From Anomaloglossus baeobatrachus (taxonomy: Eukaryota > Chordata > Amphibia > Anura > Aromobatidae), in contig NW_027445227.1 in the NCBI RefSeq assembly GCF_048569485.1, forward strand, positions 1 through 64,000: DNA of 64,000 nucleotides, written 5' to 3'. Numbering within the stretch: the stretch's first letter is position 1; each line of letters begins with the position of its first letter. The notes below the pieces were generated by a model that made no database searches, was not told where the DNA came from, and was given only the letters and a program-made list of their open reading frames with translations. Shown here piece after piece: positions 1 to 9,535 of this stretch. A program made the position numbers and the translations under genes.

Positions 1-3000
1 TCCAGGGCAACCAACAGGCGCTGTGCGAAACGGCAGTCCCAAAAGGCGTGCAGCGATGTTTCCTCCACGAAGGGGCACCTTGGGCAGTACCGGGTTTTGC
101 ACAGGTTCCGGGCGTGCATGAATGACCGGACGGGCAGTCCGCCCTGTATCGCCATCCATGACAAGTCCTTGTGCCCGTTGGTCAATCCAGCCGATGACAC
201 GTTTGTCCAAACAGTCTCCAGTGTGTCGTGATGAAGTCCTGGAATGTTCTCCATTTCGTCCTTGGCTCTGATGAGTTTGTGGATAGTCTTTGGCTTCCAC
301 AAATCAGGCTTGAGTCCCTCCAGTTGGTGTTCCCTCACAAACCGAACCACGTCTCCGTAGAACCATGGCGCCGTCCAGTTGTAGGGGAAGGAGCTGTCCC
401 ACTTGTCCCAGCCTAACCGTCTCCAAAGGGGGAGCAGGAAGAAGCGAGACATGGACCCACCCGCGGAACCTCTCTTGACTCGCAGAGTTCGGCGAACGCA
501 GTCACATACGAAGGAGGATCGCAGGAGGGTGGGGATATCGGGTACGCCCTTCCCACCCTTGCGAGGATCCTTGTACATGATGCTCCGCTTTACTCTGTCC
601 ATCTTGGATCCCCAGACAAAACGAAACACCGTCCTGGTAATGGCCCTGCACACGGTGGCAAGGGGGGGCCAGGCCTGGGCCGTGTACTGCAGCACGGGCA
701 GTACCTCGTTACGCAGGACCAGTGCTTTGCCCTCACAGGTGAGGCGTCTGAGGCTCCACAGACCGATCCGTTGGGTGATCTTGGTCAAGCGTTCCTCCCA
801 GGACTTGAGGGCTGCTCCTTCCTTCCCGAACCAGACTCCAAGAACCTTGATGAAATCCGGCTGGATGCTGAAAGGGAAGGGGGCGGAAGAGGCCGGCTGC
901 CAGTCCCCGAAGAGCATGGCTTCCGACTTCCCGCAGTTGACTTTGGCTCCCGAAGCCCGTCCGAAGGTCTCACAGGTCTGGACGAGGGTGTCGACTGAGC
1001 GCCGGTCCGCGCAGAAGACGGTCACGTCGTCCATGTAGAGCGAGCACTTGACCTCGAAGCGTTCTGGTCCTGGTGCGGTGATCCCTCTGATCTCTCCATT
1101 CCGCCGGATAGCCTCTGCAAAGAGTTCTATAACACAAACAAAAAGAAGAGGTGACAGAGGACAGCCTTGTCTGACCCCTGAGAGGACCGGGAAGGGGTCA
1201 GTCTTCCAGCCGTTTACCAACACCGAGCTGTGAATATCAAAATACATTAGTTGGACATACAAGCAAAACATGTTACCCAAACCTAACCTGTGCAGAGCTT
1301 TGCCCAGGAACTCATGGGAAACACGGTCGAAGGCCTTTTCCTGATCCAACGAGATCAGGGCTGCGTGCACCCGGCGGGCTTTGATGTACTCGACCGTGTC
1401 CCGCATGAGAGCCAGGCTGTCTGCGATGCGACGTCCGGGGATGCCGCAGGTCTGATCCGGGTGGATGATCCGTCCGATAACCGTCTTCAGTCTCGTTGCC
1501 ATCGTCTTGGCCAGGATCTTGTAGTCGACATTCAGAAGGGTGATGGGACGCCAATTCTTCAGGTCGCACCTCTCTCCTTTACGCTTGTACAGGATCGTGA
1601 CCATTCCTTCCCTCAGAGATGGAGGCATTCTGCCCTCCACCACCATCTCCTCATACAGCCCTAACAGGTCCGGACAGATTAGGTCTCCCAGCGCTACATA
1701 GAGCTCTGCTGGGAGGCCGTCACTGCCCGGTGTCCTGCCAGAACTAAAGGATTTGGCGGCCGAGAGCAGCTCGTCCACCGTCAGAGGAACGTCCATGGCC
1801 GCCGCGTCTGCAGGGTCAAGATGGTTAGTGATACCTGAAAGGAACTTATCGGCGGCCTCGGGGTCAGTAGTCTTGCGGGCGTAGAGTTCGCTGTAGAAGT
1901 CGCTGACGACCTTCATCACGTTCTCTTTCCCGCGTCGCATGTTTCCACTCTCGTCTCGTAGTTCATTCATGGGCGTGTGACCGGCGTGGAGTTTCCTGAA
2001 AAAGAACGAGTTACATTTCTCACCCTTCTCCAGGTTCTCCACTTTGGAACGGAAGACAATTCGCTCGGACTCCTCCTCGAAGTGCCTTTTCAGGCTCCTC
2101 TTAGTCTCCTCCAGCTCCTCTCTCACGTCCCAGCCGCATCGAAGAAGGTCCTGCAGGGAACGCAGCTCACGCTGGAGTCTCCTGAAGTCCCTCCTCTTCA
2201 GACACGCCTGTTGTTGACTCTTTGCCTGAAAGAAGAAACGGAACTCGAGTTTAACGTATTCCCACCAGTCAGAAACAGACTGGAAGCCCGCCTTGTAGGC
2301 CCGCCACGTGGAGTAGGCAGCTCTAAGCTCCTCCAGAATCTCACCCTTTTCCAGCAGAGAGCAGTTCAGCTTCCAGGAGCCCGGGCCAATGGGGAAGCCA
2401 TGGCCCAGCACACCTTGAAAGTGAATGGCTCTGTGGTCAGAGAAGAAGCAGGGGACCATCGAGTGCCCACTCCGCCCAACCGCCCGAGAGGTAAACACAA
2501 AGTCAATCCTGGAACGCAGCGAGCCATCGGATCGGCACCATGAATAGTTCACGGATCCGTGTCCGATGGAGCCAACAACGTCCACAAGAGAGGCTTCGGT
2601 CACCATCTCAATGAGCAGTTTGGATGTGACGTCCAACTTGGCAGCCGTTCCAGAACTGCGTCCATCCTCCTCAATCGGGCAGTTGAAATCCCCGGCCATC
2701 ACTACCGTCCTGGCGGTAGCGAGCTGAGGGCGCAGGGCTTGGAGGAGCTCCAGTCGATCGCTCTTCACAGGAGAAGCATACACATTGATGAACCTGACAG
2801 GTTCTCCCGCCCAGGTGCCATCCACGAGCAGTAACCTGCCGCAGACGATTTCCTGAACAGAGTCCAATGTGAAGGCGCTTCCCCTGATCAGCACGGCGAC
2901 CCCCGCGGACCTACAGTCGCCCCCGCCAGACCAGTAGGATGGGCCATGGGTCCACTCCCTGGCCAGATGGTTGAAGGACCTAGAGGAGGGAAGGGAGCAT

Positions 3001-3119
3001 TCCTGCAGGAAAAATACATCACTAGACTGAGTGTTAAGGAACGTAAAAATTGTCTGACGTCGGAACTTGTCTCTGATGCTCCTAACATTAATGGAAAAGA
3101 TGTTAATGTTAGCAGTCAT
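1..3119 (-). CDS. LINE ORF2 protein: APE endonuclease-reverse transcriptase (partial)
   Basis: About 1,039 residues from the ATG to the window edge. The N-terminal part is an APE-type endonuclease that would nick the U2 target; the middle is a reverse transcriptase that would copy the RNA from the nicked end. The same landmarks as in the complete copy are present: LQEC near residue 40, GDFN near 145, SDH near 228, the first catalytic aspartate in LDQEKAFD near 592, YMDD near 696, and a CX2CX8HX4C knuckle near 1012-1029. Only the last ~90 residues and the stop are missing, cut by the window and not by mutation. ORF2 begins 35 bp after the ORF1 stop. Substitutions relative to the other copy include I for V in the CG(I/V)PGRRIADS segment. 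Confidence 0.85.
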   Translation of the reverse strand, partial: MTANINIFSINVRSIRDKFRRQTIFTFLNTQSSDVFFLQECSLPSSRSFNHLAREWTHGPSYWSGGGDCRSAGVAVLIRGSAFTLDSVQEIVCGRLLLVDGTWAGEPVRFINVYASPVKSDRLELLQALRPQLATARTVVMAGDFNCPIEEDGRSSGTAAKLDVTSKLLIEMVTEASLVDVVGSIGHGSVNYSWCRSDGSLRSRIDFVFTSRAVGRSGHSMVPCFFSDHRAIHFQGVLGHGFPIGPGSWKLNCSLLEKGEILEELRAAYSTWRAYKAGFQSVSDWWEYVKLEFRFFFQAKSQQQACLKRRDFRRLQRELRSLQDLLRCGWDVREELEETKRSLKRHFEEESERIVFRSKVENLEKGEKCNSFFFRKLHAGHTPMNELRDESGNMRRGKENVMKVVSDFYSELYARKTTDPEAADKFLSGITNHLDPADAAAMDVPLTVDELLSAAKSFSSGRTPGSDGLPAELYVALGDLICPDLLGLYEEMVVEGRMPPSLREGMVTILYKRKGERCDLKNWRPITLLNVDYKILAKTMATRLKTVIGRIIHPDQTCGIPGRRIADSLALMRDTVEYIKARRVHAALISLDQEKAFDRVSHEFLGKALHRLGLGNMFCLYVQLMYFDIHSSVLVNGWKTDPFPVLSGVRQGCPLSPLLFVCVIELFAEAIRRNGEIRGITAPGPERFEVKCSLYMDDVTVFCADRRSVDTLVQTCETFGRASGAKVNCGKSEAMLFGDWQPASSAPFPFSIQPDFIKVLGVWFGKEGAALKSWEERLTKITQRIGLWSLRRLTCEGKALVLRNEVLPVLQYTAQAWPPLATVCRAITRTVFRFVWGSKMDRVKRSIMYKDPRKGGKGVPDIPTLLRSSFVCDCVRRTLRVKRGSAGGSMSRFFLLPLWRRLGWDKWDSSFPYNWTAPWFYGDVVRFVREHQLEGLKPDLWKPKTIHKLIRAKDEMENIPGLHHDTLETVWTNVSSAGLTNGHKDLSWMAIQGGLPVRSFMHARNLCKTRYCPRCPFVEETSLHAFWDCRFAQRLLVAL

Positions 3120-3154
3120 TGGAGGAAAGAGAAAGTTAGAGCAGGCGGTGTGCC

Positions 3155-4699
3155 TTAGTTACCACTCCGGTCGGGCGGTTCTTCCTCTTTGGCACCTGCT
3201 GGTAAGGGTATCTCCAGCAGACCCTCTTCTGCTAGCTGATCAAGCAGGGATGGTGCCTCAGTGGCTTCCGACTCCTCCATTTCTTCTTCGGCCACAAGGG
3301 ACTCCACCATCTGCTCCAACACGTCCGGTTCTGGGAGGAGGCCATCCTCCTCTTCCTGGGGTGGATTGGGGTCCACAATGAACAGCTTGGAAGGTTCTGC
3401 GACAGGACTATCTTCCACCTTCCTTTTCCTTTGGCCTGTACCTGAGGAGACAAGAGCTGGAAAATCCTCCTCGGTGAAAAGTGCAAGAGTGCTGAGGCCC
3501 TCTGCTCTCATGGTCTGGGGAGGGAGAGTGGGCTTTGGGGGGGGGGTGAGGAGACCAACTGAGGAGTAGGGAAATGAGGTGGAGGTAGTGGAATCCTCAG
3601 TAGGGTTGGCCGGGGGGGGAGGGGTTTGGACAGGGGTGACAGGGGGGGGGACCAGGGAGGGGGCAACAGTTTTCTTACCCTTCTTTTCCCTGGACTCCGT
3701 GGCTGCTGGGGCATCGGCTGGAGCCACGGTCGCCGGGTTCTTGGCCGCCTTGTCCTTGGCCTCTGTGGCCTTGGTCGTAGCTGCCTTGGTCGACGAAGCT
3801 GTGATTACCCGATACTGGGTCGCCGCGGCAACCCTTGCCCAGGATTTCTCCCGCTGTGGGCAGTCCTTGTAAAGGTGGTCCGCCTGTCCACATAGGTTGC
3901 AAGTCTTCTTCTTTGGGCAGTCCTTGGAGCTGTGTCCTGTCACCCGGCAAACCCTGCAGGCGTCCTCCTTGCAGGTCTTCATCGAATGCCCTTTCCCGCC
4001 ACATTTCCTGCAGTTGTGTGGCATGTCCGGGTAGTAGATGAGACCAAAGGAGTTTCCCAGAGAGAATGTCGGGGGCAGGTGCTGGAGACCATCCTCGGAT
4101 GCTGGTTCCCTGTAGAGTCGAACGGTTACTGACCACTTACCCGTCCAGAATCCGTTGCCGTTAAGGATGTGGGATGGCTCCCTCACCACTGTGCAGAGAC
4201 GTCCCAGGAACGTGGAGATGTCTCTTCCTGGGGTGTGCGGGTTCCGCATGGAGACCGTGATCCTCTTCTCATCCCTCTGTATAGGACAGGATCCTAAAAA
4301 GGAATGAAAAGGGGAGCCCGGCATCGCTGCGTTCATCGCCTCACAGTATCTCCTGCAGGCATTCACCGTGGCAAAGGTTACCAGAAAAATGCCAGTCATG
4401 AAGGTCTGGACACTCAGGGTTTCCGCCCTGGAGAAGCCCTGATCCAGAATCATCTTCTTGCAGAACACGTCGCTGGACATGTCCGGCAACCTACCATCCA
4501 CTGCCTTTAGCTTCAGGGCGACCGTCTGCCGCATCCAAGGCTCCAGGGTTGGAGCCTTTTCAGGCGGCGTCCGGGCTCCCTCCGGCTGGCTGGCGTCGGA
4601 GGTAGGGGCCTCTTGGGCCGAAGAAGCCTCTGGATGAGCCTTCCTGGAGGTCCCTGGGTCCTGAGCCTTCCTGGCTGCCTTCTCTGGCTTGCTTGCCAT
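3155..4699 (-). CDS. LINE ORF1 protein with three CCHC zinc knuckles
   Basis: 514 residues from the first ATG, which has a good Kozak context (G at -3, G at +4) and begins MASKPEK. The frame is open 72 codons further upstream, to a stop in the 5' UTR, but has no ATG there. ORF1 proteins of this group bind element RNA and form the RNP. Residues ~75-210 resemble the RRM-like core of Tx1-type and ZCCHC3-like ORF1 proteins (weak, by eye). Three tandem CX2CX4HX4C knuckles lie at ~230-243, 248-261 and 267-280. The C-terminal half is low complexity: a K/A/T-rich stretch, then proline-rich segments, then an acidic tail rich in E. One residue longer than the ORF1 at 33221-34762 (an extra E in the SREKKGKK stretch). 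Confidence 0.85.
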   Translation of the reverse strand: MASKPEKAARKAQDPGTSRKAHPEASSAQEAPTSDASQPEGARTPPEKAPTLEPWMRQTVALKLKAVDGRLPDMSSDVFCKKMILDQGFSRAETLSVQTFMTGIFLVTFATVNACRRYCEAMNAAMPGSPFHSFLGSCPIQRDEKRITVSMRNPHTPGRDISTFLGRLCTVVREPSHILNGNGFWTGKWSVTVRLYREPASEDGLQHLPPTFSLGNSFGLIYYPDMPHNCRKCGGKGHSMKTCKEDACRVCRVTGHSSKDCPKKKTCNLCGQADHLYKDCPQREKSWARVAAATQYRVITASSTKAATTKATEAKDKAAKNPATVAPADAPAATESREKKGKKTVAPSLVPPPVTPVQTPPPPANPTEDSTTSTSFPYSSVGLLTPPPKPTLPPQTMRAEGLSTLALFTEEDFPALVSSGTGQRKRKVEDSPVAEPSKLFIVDPNPPQEEEDGLLPEPDVLEQMVESLVAEEEMEESEATEAPSLLDQLAEEGLLEIPLPAGAKEEEPPDRSGN

Positions 4700-4936
4700 G
4701 GCTGGTTCCTGCTTGAGTTCCCGGAGCTGGATCTTGGATTCTTCTCCGGGTGTCTTCTCCCGCTGTGTTCCTCCTCGAAGTTCCTCTGGTCTCCCCAAGT
4801 CTTCTCCGAGCCTTCGTCTTCTTGCTTCTTTCTGCCAAGCTCTTCTTCCGTCCGATCTCCCTCTTTCGGTCTCGGCTGGGCTTCGGAGCTTGTCTCCCTG
4901 ATCGTATCTCGTCAAGTGTAGCTAGCTCAGTTTGTT
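4700..4936 (-). other. 5' UTR of LINE copy 1
   Basis: 237 bp between the U2 junction and the ORF1 ATG. It starts AACAAACTGAGCTAG. The decamer CTACACTTGA at element nt 16-25 (4912-4921) is the exact complement of U2 nt 27-36, which lie just upstream in the split gene (4953-4962). No promoter of its own is recognisable. Confidence 0.6.
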
Positions 4937-4951
4937 CTGATAAGAACAGAT
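4937..4951 (-). repeat. Target-site duplication, 5' side of LINE copy 1
   Basis: Fifteen bases (U2 nt 38-52, plus-strand CTGATAAGAACAGAT) identical to the duplication that flanks the complete LINE. The partner copy at the 3' end of this element is outside the window. Confidence 0.7.
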
Positions 4952-4988
4952 ACTACACTTGATCTTAGCCAAAAGGCCGAGAAGCGAT
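4937..4988 (-). pseudogene. U2 snRNA copy 0, 5' fragment (nt 1-52), split by LINE
   Basis: The first 52 nt of U2: stem I, the branch-point recognition sequence GUAGUA and part of stem-loop IIa, then the LINE 5' end. The 3' part of this U2 copy is outside the window. The upstream promoter region is the same as that of intact copies, so transcription into the LINE is possible. Confidence 0.9.
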
Positions 4989-5836
4989 AACCAGAATTGG
5001 TTTGGGCCTCGAGTGGCACCCTGGCCTATGCCGGACACATCTTAGGGAGAGAGAGCGAGAGGGAGACAAACCCACGCCTACACAAGACATTTTGTCACCC
5101 AAGCCAACCCTTGAAAAGGCTGCTTTGCAGAGCCAAAACAAGAAGAATGGTGCGTTTTGCAGCCGCCGCCCACTGCAATGAATCTGAATAACTCCTCCTT
5201 TAGGGCGCAAGCAACTCCCCTCCCCCTTGCAGTCTTTCCAATTCACGATACAAAAAGACGGACAGGACAGGTTGCCTGACTTTCCGTCACTGCCACCCTT
5301 TGCCATCCTTACCCGTAGAAAGCCCTTTCATCATCCCCAAACCCTAATCTTTTCCCTTTCCTTCCCAGCCCCCAAACCCTGCCCTCTGTACCTTTCTCAC
5401 CACCCGCTTCCCTTCTCCTGTCATCCCCCTACCACCCGGGAAAAAAAGAGATTGCCCCCTCCTTCCACTAGCCCACCCTCCCACCCAAAGAACAACTTCT
5501 TCTGCGCAGCTTGTTTTCTAGGCAGCAGCGCTATTGTGATGTCATCGGGGGGCATTGTGACAAGCCGCCAGTGTTCCGTCTCTTCATGTTGTGCACAGTT
5601 CAAACGGAAAATACATCAACAGGCAGACTACAGAAAAGCTTACTATCAAAGGTTAGAGGGGGGCTTTCTCAGAGGGCTTTTTACAGTTTTTCTATTCCCA
5701 ATTAGCCGTTTAAGTGTACTTATTGAAAGTAGTAATTCTTTCATAGGCCGCCCTTTCTTAGTATTTGACGTTCCTTATATTGCGGTATGAGGCTTCGCAG
5801 TAGGTTGCAAACATTCATCACCCATGACTGTCCCCA

Positions 5837-5856
5837 ATTGAGCTCAGAAGCTCAAT
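5837..5856. repeat. Spacer hairpin (8-bp perfect inverted repeat)
   Basis: ATTGAGCT, loop CAGA, AGCTCAAT. Present in every unit at the same offset (+1,578 bp each), about 850-870 bp upstream of a U2 start. Function unknown; it could be chance kept by homogenisation of the array. Confidence 0.55.
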
Positions 5857-6351
5857 GTCTATCATGACCTCTCTTTTAGAATGTCCAAGAGCAAGCAAAC
5901 TATTCCTCCAGGAGAGGGCGCCAACAGACTACTAAAGAGATCATCATTACTCAAAGAAAACCCCAAAAACCAATGCATGATAGGAATAAACAGGTAACTT
6001 TCTTTGGAGTGGAAGCGGAGAGATCGCACCAGATGCCAATTCTAGATGTTATCACACCTGTGGTCACTGCAGCAGCAGGTGAATCCACTTTGTCCAAAAG
6101 GGATCTATTCCATTCAATTGCAAATGATCTAGATAAGACAGAGAACTGCAGCACGGGGACATAGCCGAGTTGGTCAGGTTGAGTGGTGATGAGTTTGCTA
6201 TTTGGATGAATAAAGAAAGTCAAAAGTGTGAAAGATAAAAAACAAAAGGAGGAAGTGTGAAAAGTGAATGGGCCAAATTGAGGTGCATATGAAGACGTAT
6301 GCTTTCTTCCAATTCATTAAATCGGGCTAATATGAATCAGGTGAATTGAGT

Positions 6352-6366
6352 TCTGCTTTTGGAAAC
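6352..6366 (-). terminator. U2 3' box (3'-end formation signal)
   Basis: In U2 sense it reads GTTTCCAAAAGCAGA, a full match to the vertebrate snRNA 3' box GTTT(N0-3)AAARNNAGA. It starts 13 nt past the mature U2 end, the usual distance. The Integrator complex uses this box to cleave pol II snRNA transcripts. The same box lies 14-28 bp to the left of every U2 3' end in the window, including the split copies (17398-17412, 29289-29303, 63242-63256). Confidence 0.85.
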
Positions 6367-6379
6367 TGGGTTAAGAAGG

Positions 6380-6566
6380 GGTGCACCGTTCCTGGAGGTA
6401 CTGCAATACCAGGTCAATGCGTGGAGTGGACAGAGCAAGCTCTTTTTCCATCTCCCTGTTCTAAAAATCCATTTAATATATGGTCCCCAGATAGGGGACG
6501 TATCAGATATTAAACTGATAAGAACAGATACTACACTTGATCTTAGCCAAAAGGCCGAGAAGCGAT
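6380..6566 (-). ncRNA. RNU2: U2 spliceosomal snRNA, array copy 1
   Basis: U2 is the RNA core of the U2 snRNP, which pairs with the intron branch site. The 187-nt gene starts ATCGCTTCTCGGCC and ends GGTGCACC, as in vertebrate U2. Stem I lies at about nt 11-24, branch-point recognition GTAGTA at nt 33-38, stem-loops IIa and IIb at about nt 45-85, then the Sm site and stem-loops III and IV. Against human U2 from memory, stem-loop IIb carries paired changes (CCCC/GGGG arms). The Sm site reads AUUUUUAG at nt 99-106, with A where the consensus has G. A 3' box follows 13 nt downstream. This copy is the reference for the others. Confidence 0.97.
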
Positions 6567-6608
6567 AACCAGAATTGGTTTGGGCCTCGAGTGGCACCCT
6601 GGCCTATG

Positions 6609-6628
6609 CCGGACACATCTTAGGGAGA
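6609..6628 (-). promoter_or_regulatory. Possible U2 proximal sequence element (PSE)
   Basis: TCTCCCTAAGATGTGTCCGG in U2 sense, at -62 to -43 from the start, where SNAPc binds in vertebrate snRNA genes. Assigned by position and a loose likeness only. Repeats in every unit, also upstream of the four split genes. Confidence 0.4.
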
Positions 6629-6732
6629 GAGAGCGAGAGGGAGACAAACCCACGCCTACACAAGACATTTTGTCACCCAAGCCAACCCTTGAAAAGGCTG
6701 CTTTGCAGAGCCAAAACAAGAAGAATGGTGCG

Positions 6733-6749
6733 TTTTGCAGCCGCCGCCC
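6733..6749 (-). promoter_or_regulatory. Possible distal element: GC box plus octamer-like string
   Basis: GGGCGG (Sp1-type) next to CTGCAAAA (6 of 8 with the ATGCAAAT octamer), at -183 to -167. Vertebrate U2 distal elements combine an octamer with Sp1 or other sites near -220, so position and content fit only roughly. A further C-rich plus-strand tract follows near 6790-6806. Confidence 0.25.
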
Positions 6750-7957
6750 ACTGCAATGAATCTGAATAACTCCTCCTTTAGGGCGCAAGCAACTCCCCTC
6801 CCCCTTGCAGTCTTTCCAATTCACGATACAAAAAGACGGACAGGACAGGTTGCCTGACTTTCCGTCACTGCCACCCTTTGCCATCCTTACCCGTAGAAAG
6901 CCCTTTCATCATCCCCAAACCCTAATCTTTTCCCTTTCCTTCCCAGCCCCCAAACCCTGCCCTCTGTACCTTTCTCACCACCCGCTTCCCTTCTCCTGTC
7001 ATCCCCCTACCACCCGGGAAAAAAAGAGATTGCCCCCTCCTTCCACTAGCCCACCCTCCCACCCAAAGAACAACTTCTTCTGCGCAGCTTGTTTTCTAGG
7101 CAGCAGCGCTATTGTGATGTCATCGGGGGGCATTGTGACAAGCCGCCAGTGTTCCGTCTCTTCATGTTGTGCACAGTTCAAACGGAAAATACATCAACAG
7201 GCAGACTACAGAAAAGCTTACTATCAAAGGTTAGAGGGGGGCTTTCTCAGAGGGCTTTTTACAGTTTTTCTATTCCCAATTAGCCGTTTAAGTGTACTTA
7301 TTGAAAGTAGTAATTCTTTCATAGGCCGCCCTTTCTTAGTATTTGACGTTCCTTATATTGCGGTATGAGGCTTCGCAGTAGGTTGCAAACATTCATCACC
7401 CATGACTGTCCCCAATTGAGCTCAGAAGCTCAATGTCTATCATGACCTCTCTTTTAGAATGTCCAAGAGCAAGCAAACTATTCCTCCAGGAGAGGGCGCC
7501 AACAGACTACTAAAGAGATCATCATTACTCAAAGAAAACCCCAAAAACCAATGCATGATAGGAATAAACAGGTAACTTTCTTTGGAGTGGAAGCGGAGAG
7601 ATCGCACCAGATGCCAATTCTAGATGTTATCACACCTGTGGTCACTGCAGCAGCAGGTGAATCCACTTTGTCCAAAAGGGATCTATTCCATTCAATTGCA
7701 AATGATCTAGATAAGACAGAGAACTGCAGCACGGGGACATAGCCGAGTTGGTCAGGTTGAGTGGTGATGAGTTTGCTATTTGGATGAATAAAGAAAGTCA
7801 AAAGTGTGAAAGATAAAAAACAAAAGGAGGAAGTGTGAAAAGTGAATGGGCCAAATTGAGGTGCATATGAAGACGTATGCTTTCTTCCAATTCATTAAAT
7901 CGGGCTAATATGAATCAGGTGAATTGAGTTCTGCTTTTGGAAACTGGGTTAAGAAGG

Positions 7958-8144
7958 GGTGCACCGTTCCTGGAGGTACTGCAATACCAGGTCAATGCGT
8001 GGAGTGGACAGAGCAAGCTCTTTTTCCATCTCCCTGTTCTAAAAATCCATTTAATATATGGTCCCCAGATAGGGGACGTATCAGATATTAAACTGATAAG
8101 AACAGATACTACACTTGATCTTAGCCAAAAGGCCGAGAAGCGAT
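7958..8144 (-). ncRNA. RNU2: U2 snRNA, array copy 2
   Basis: Intact; same sequence and flanks as copy 1. Confidence 0.96.
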
Positions 8145-9535
8145 AACCAGAATTGGTTTGGGCCTCGAGTGGCACCCTGGCCTATGCCGGACACATCTTA
8201 GGGAGAGAGAGCGAGAGGGAGACAAACCCACGCCTACACAAGACATTTTGTCACCCAAGCCAACCCTTGAAAAGGCTGCTTTGCAGAGCCAAAACAAGAA
8301 GAATGGTGCGTTTTGCAGCCGCCGCCCACTGCAATGAATCTGAATAACTCCTCCTTTAGGGCGCAAGCAACTCCCCTCCCCCTTGCAGTCTTTCCAATTC
8401 ACGATACAAAAAGACGGACAGGACAGGTTGCCTGACTTTCCGTCACTGCCACCCTTTGCCATCCTTACCCGTAGAAAGCCCTTTCATCATCCCCAAACCC
8501 TAATCTTTTCCCTTTCCTTCCCAGCCCCCAAACCCTGCCCTCTGTACCTTTCTCACCACCCGCTTCCCTTCTCCTGTCATCCCCCTACCACCCGGGAAAA
8601 AAAGAGATTGCCCCCTCCTTCCACTAGCCCACCCTCCCACCCAAAGAACAACTTCTTCTGCGCAGCTTGTTTTCTAGGCAGCAGCGCTATTGTGATGTCA
8701 TCGGGGGGCATTGTGACAAGCCGCCAGTGTTCCGTCTCTTCATGTTGTGCACAGTTCAAACGGAAAATACATCAACAGGCAGACTACAGAAAAGCTTACT
8801 ATCAAAGGTTAGAGGGGGGCTTTCTCAGAGGGCTTTTTACAGTTTTTCTATTCCCAATTAGCCGTTTAAGTGTACTTATTGAAAGTAGTAATTCTTTCAT
8901 AGGCCGCCCTTTCTTAGTATTTGACGTTCCTTATATTGCGGTATGAGGCTTCGCAGTAGGTTGCAAACATTCATCACCCATGACTGTCCCCAATTGAGCT
9001 CAGAAGCTCAATGTCTATCATGACCTCTCTTTTAGAATGTCCAAGAGCAAGCAAACTATTCCTCCAGGAGAGGGCGCCAACAGACTACTAAAGAGATCAT
9101 CATTACTCAAAGAAAACCCCAAAAACCAATGCATGATAGGAATAAACAGGTAACTTTCTTTGGAGTGGAAGCGGAGAGATCGCACCAGATGCCAATTCTA
9201 GATGTTATCACACCTGTGGTCACTGCAGCAGCAGGTGAATCCACTTTGTCCAAAAGGGATCTATTCCATTCAATTGCAAATGATCTAGATAAGACAGAGA
9301 ACTGCAGCACGGGGACATAGCCGAGTTGGTCAGGTTGAGTGGTGATGAGTTTGCTATTTGGATGAATAAAGAAAGTCAAAAGTGTGAAAGATAAAAAACA
9401 AAAGGAGGAAGTGTGAAAAGTGAATGGGCCAAATTGAGGTGCATATGAAGACGTATGCTTTCTTCCAATTCATTAAATCGGGCTAATATGAATCAGGTGA
9501 ATTGAGTTCTGCTTTTGGAAACTGGGTTAAGAAGG

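Larger units (their letters stand above)
1..4936 (-). mobile_element. Keno-like U2-targeted LINE, copy 1 (3' end outside window)
   Basis: Non-LTR retrotransposon in the same orientation as the U2 gene it interrupts. In view are its 5' end (junction 4936/4937), 5' UTR, ORF1 and about 92% of ORF2; by comparison with the second copy roughly 600 bp at the 3' end lie to the left of the window. The order zinc-knuckle ORF1, APE endonuclease, reverse transcriptase is that of the L1/Tx1 group, and insertion in U2 genes is the known habit of Keno. It is collinear with the copy at 29467-34999: no length change within ORF2 in view, one 3-bp in-frame difference in ORF1 and scattered substitutions. I see no disabling change in the part in view. 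The family name rests on target site and architecture, not on a database match. Confidence 0.88.
4989..6379 (-). other. U2 array spacer (representative unit)
   Basis: 1,391 bp of non-coding spacer, the model for every other spacer. Read away from the U2 start it holds: the promoter region (first ~200 bp; GC box and C-rich tract); a C/T-rich tract on the plus strand at about 5321-5486; a perfect 8-bp inverted repeat with a 4-nt loop at 5837-5856; an isolated tRNA A-box-like string at 6162-6173 with no B box; and the 3' box of the next U2 gene at 6352-6366. Pyrimidine-rich tracts are also known in the human RNU2 array. I found no second snRNA, 5S or tRNA gene in it. Frames of up to 187 codons are open in it but have no ATG where they seem longest, and match nothing I recognise. 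Confidence 0.8.

Noticed and set aside
403-1038. Plus-strand frames across the LINE
   Set aside because: They lie opposite ORF2, which has all endonuclease and reverse transcriptase motifs on the minus strand; the plus frames show none.
5227-5790. 187-codon open frame recurring in each spacer
   Set aside because: Identity between units only reflects tandem repetition. The frame starts at a non-ATG codon, runs through a C/T-rich tract of low complexity and resembles no protein.
6162-6173. tRNA A-box-like string TAGCCGAGTTGG in the spacer
   Set aside because: No B box (GGTTCGANTCC) or cloverleaf follows at a suitable distance, so it is neither a tRNA gene nor a clear SINE head.
6543-6884. 113-codon minus frame overlapping the U2 start and promoter in each unit
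   Set aside because: It runs through the promoter and the U2 gene itself; no protein features; the RNA gene explains the conservation.
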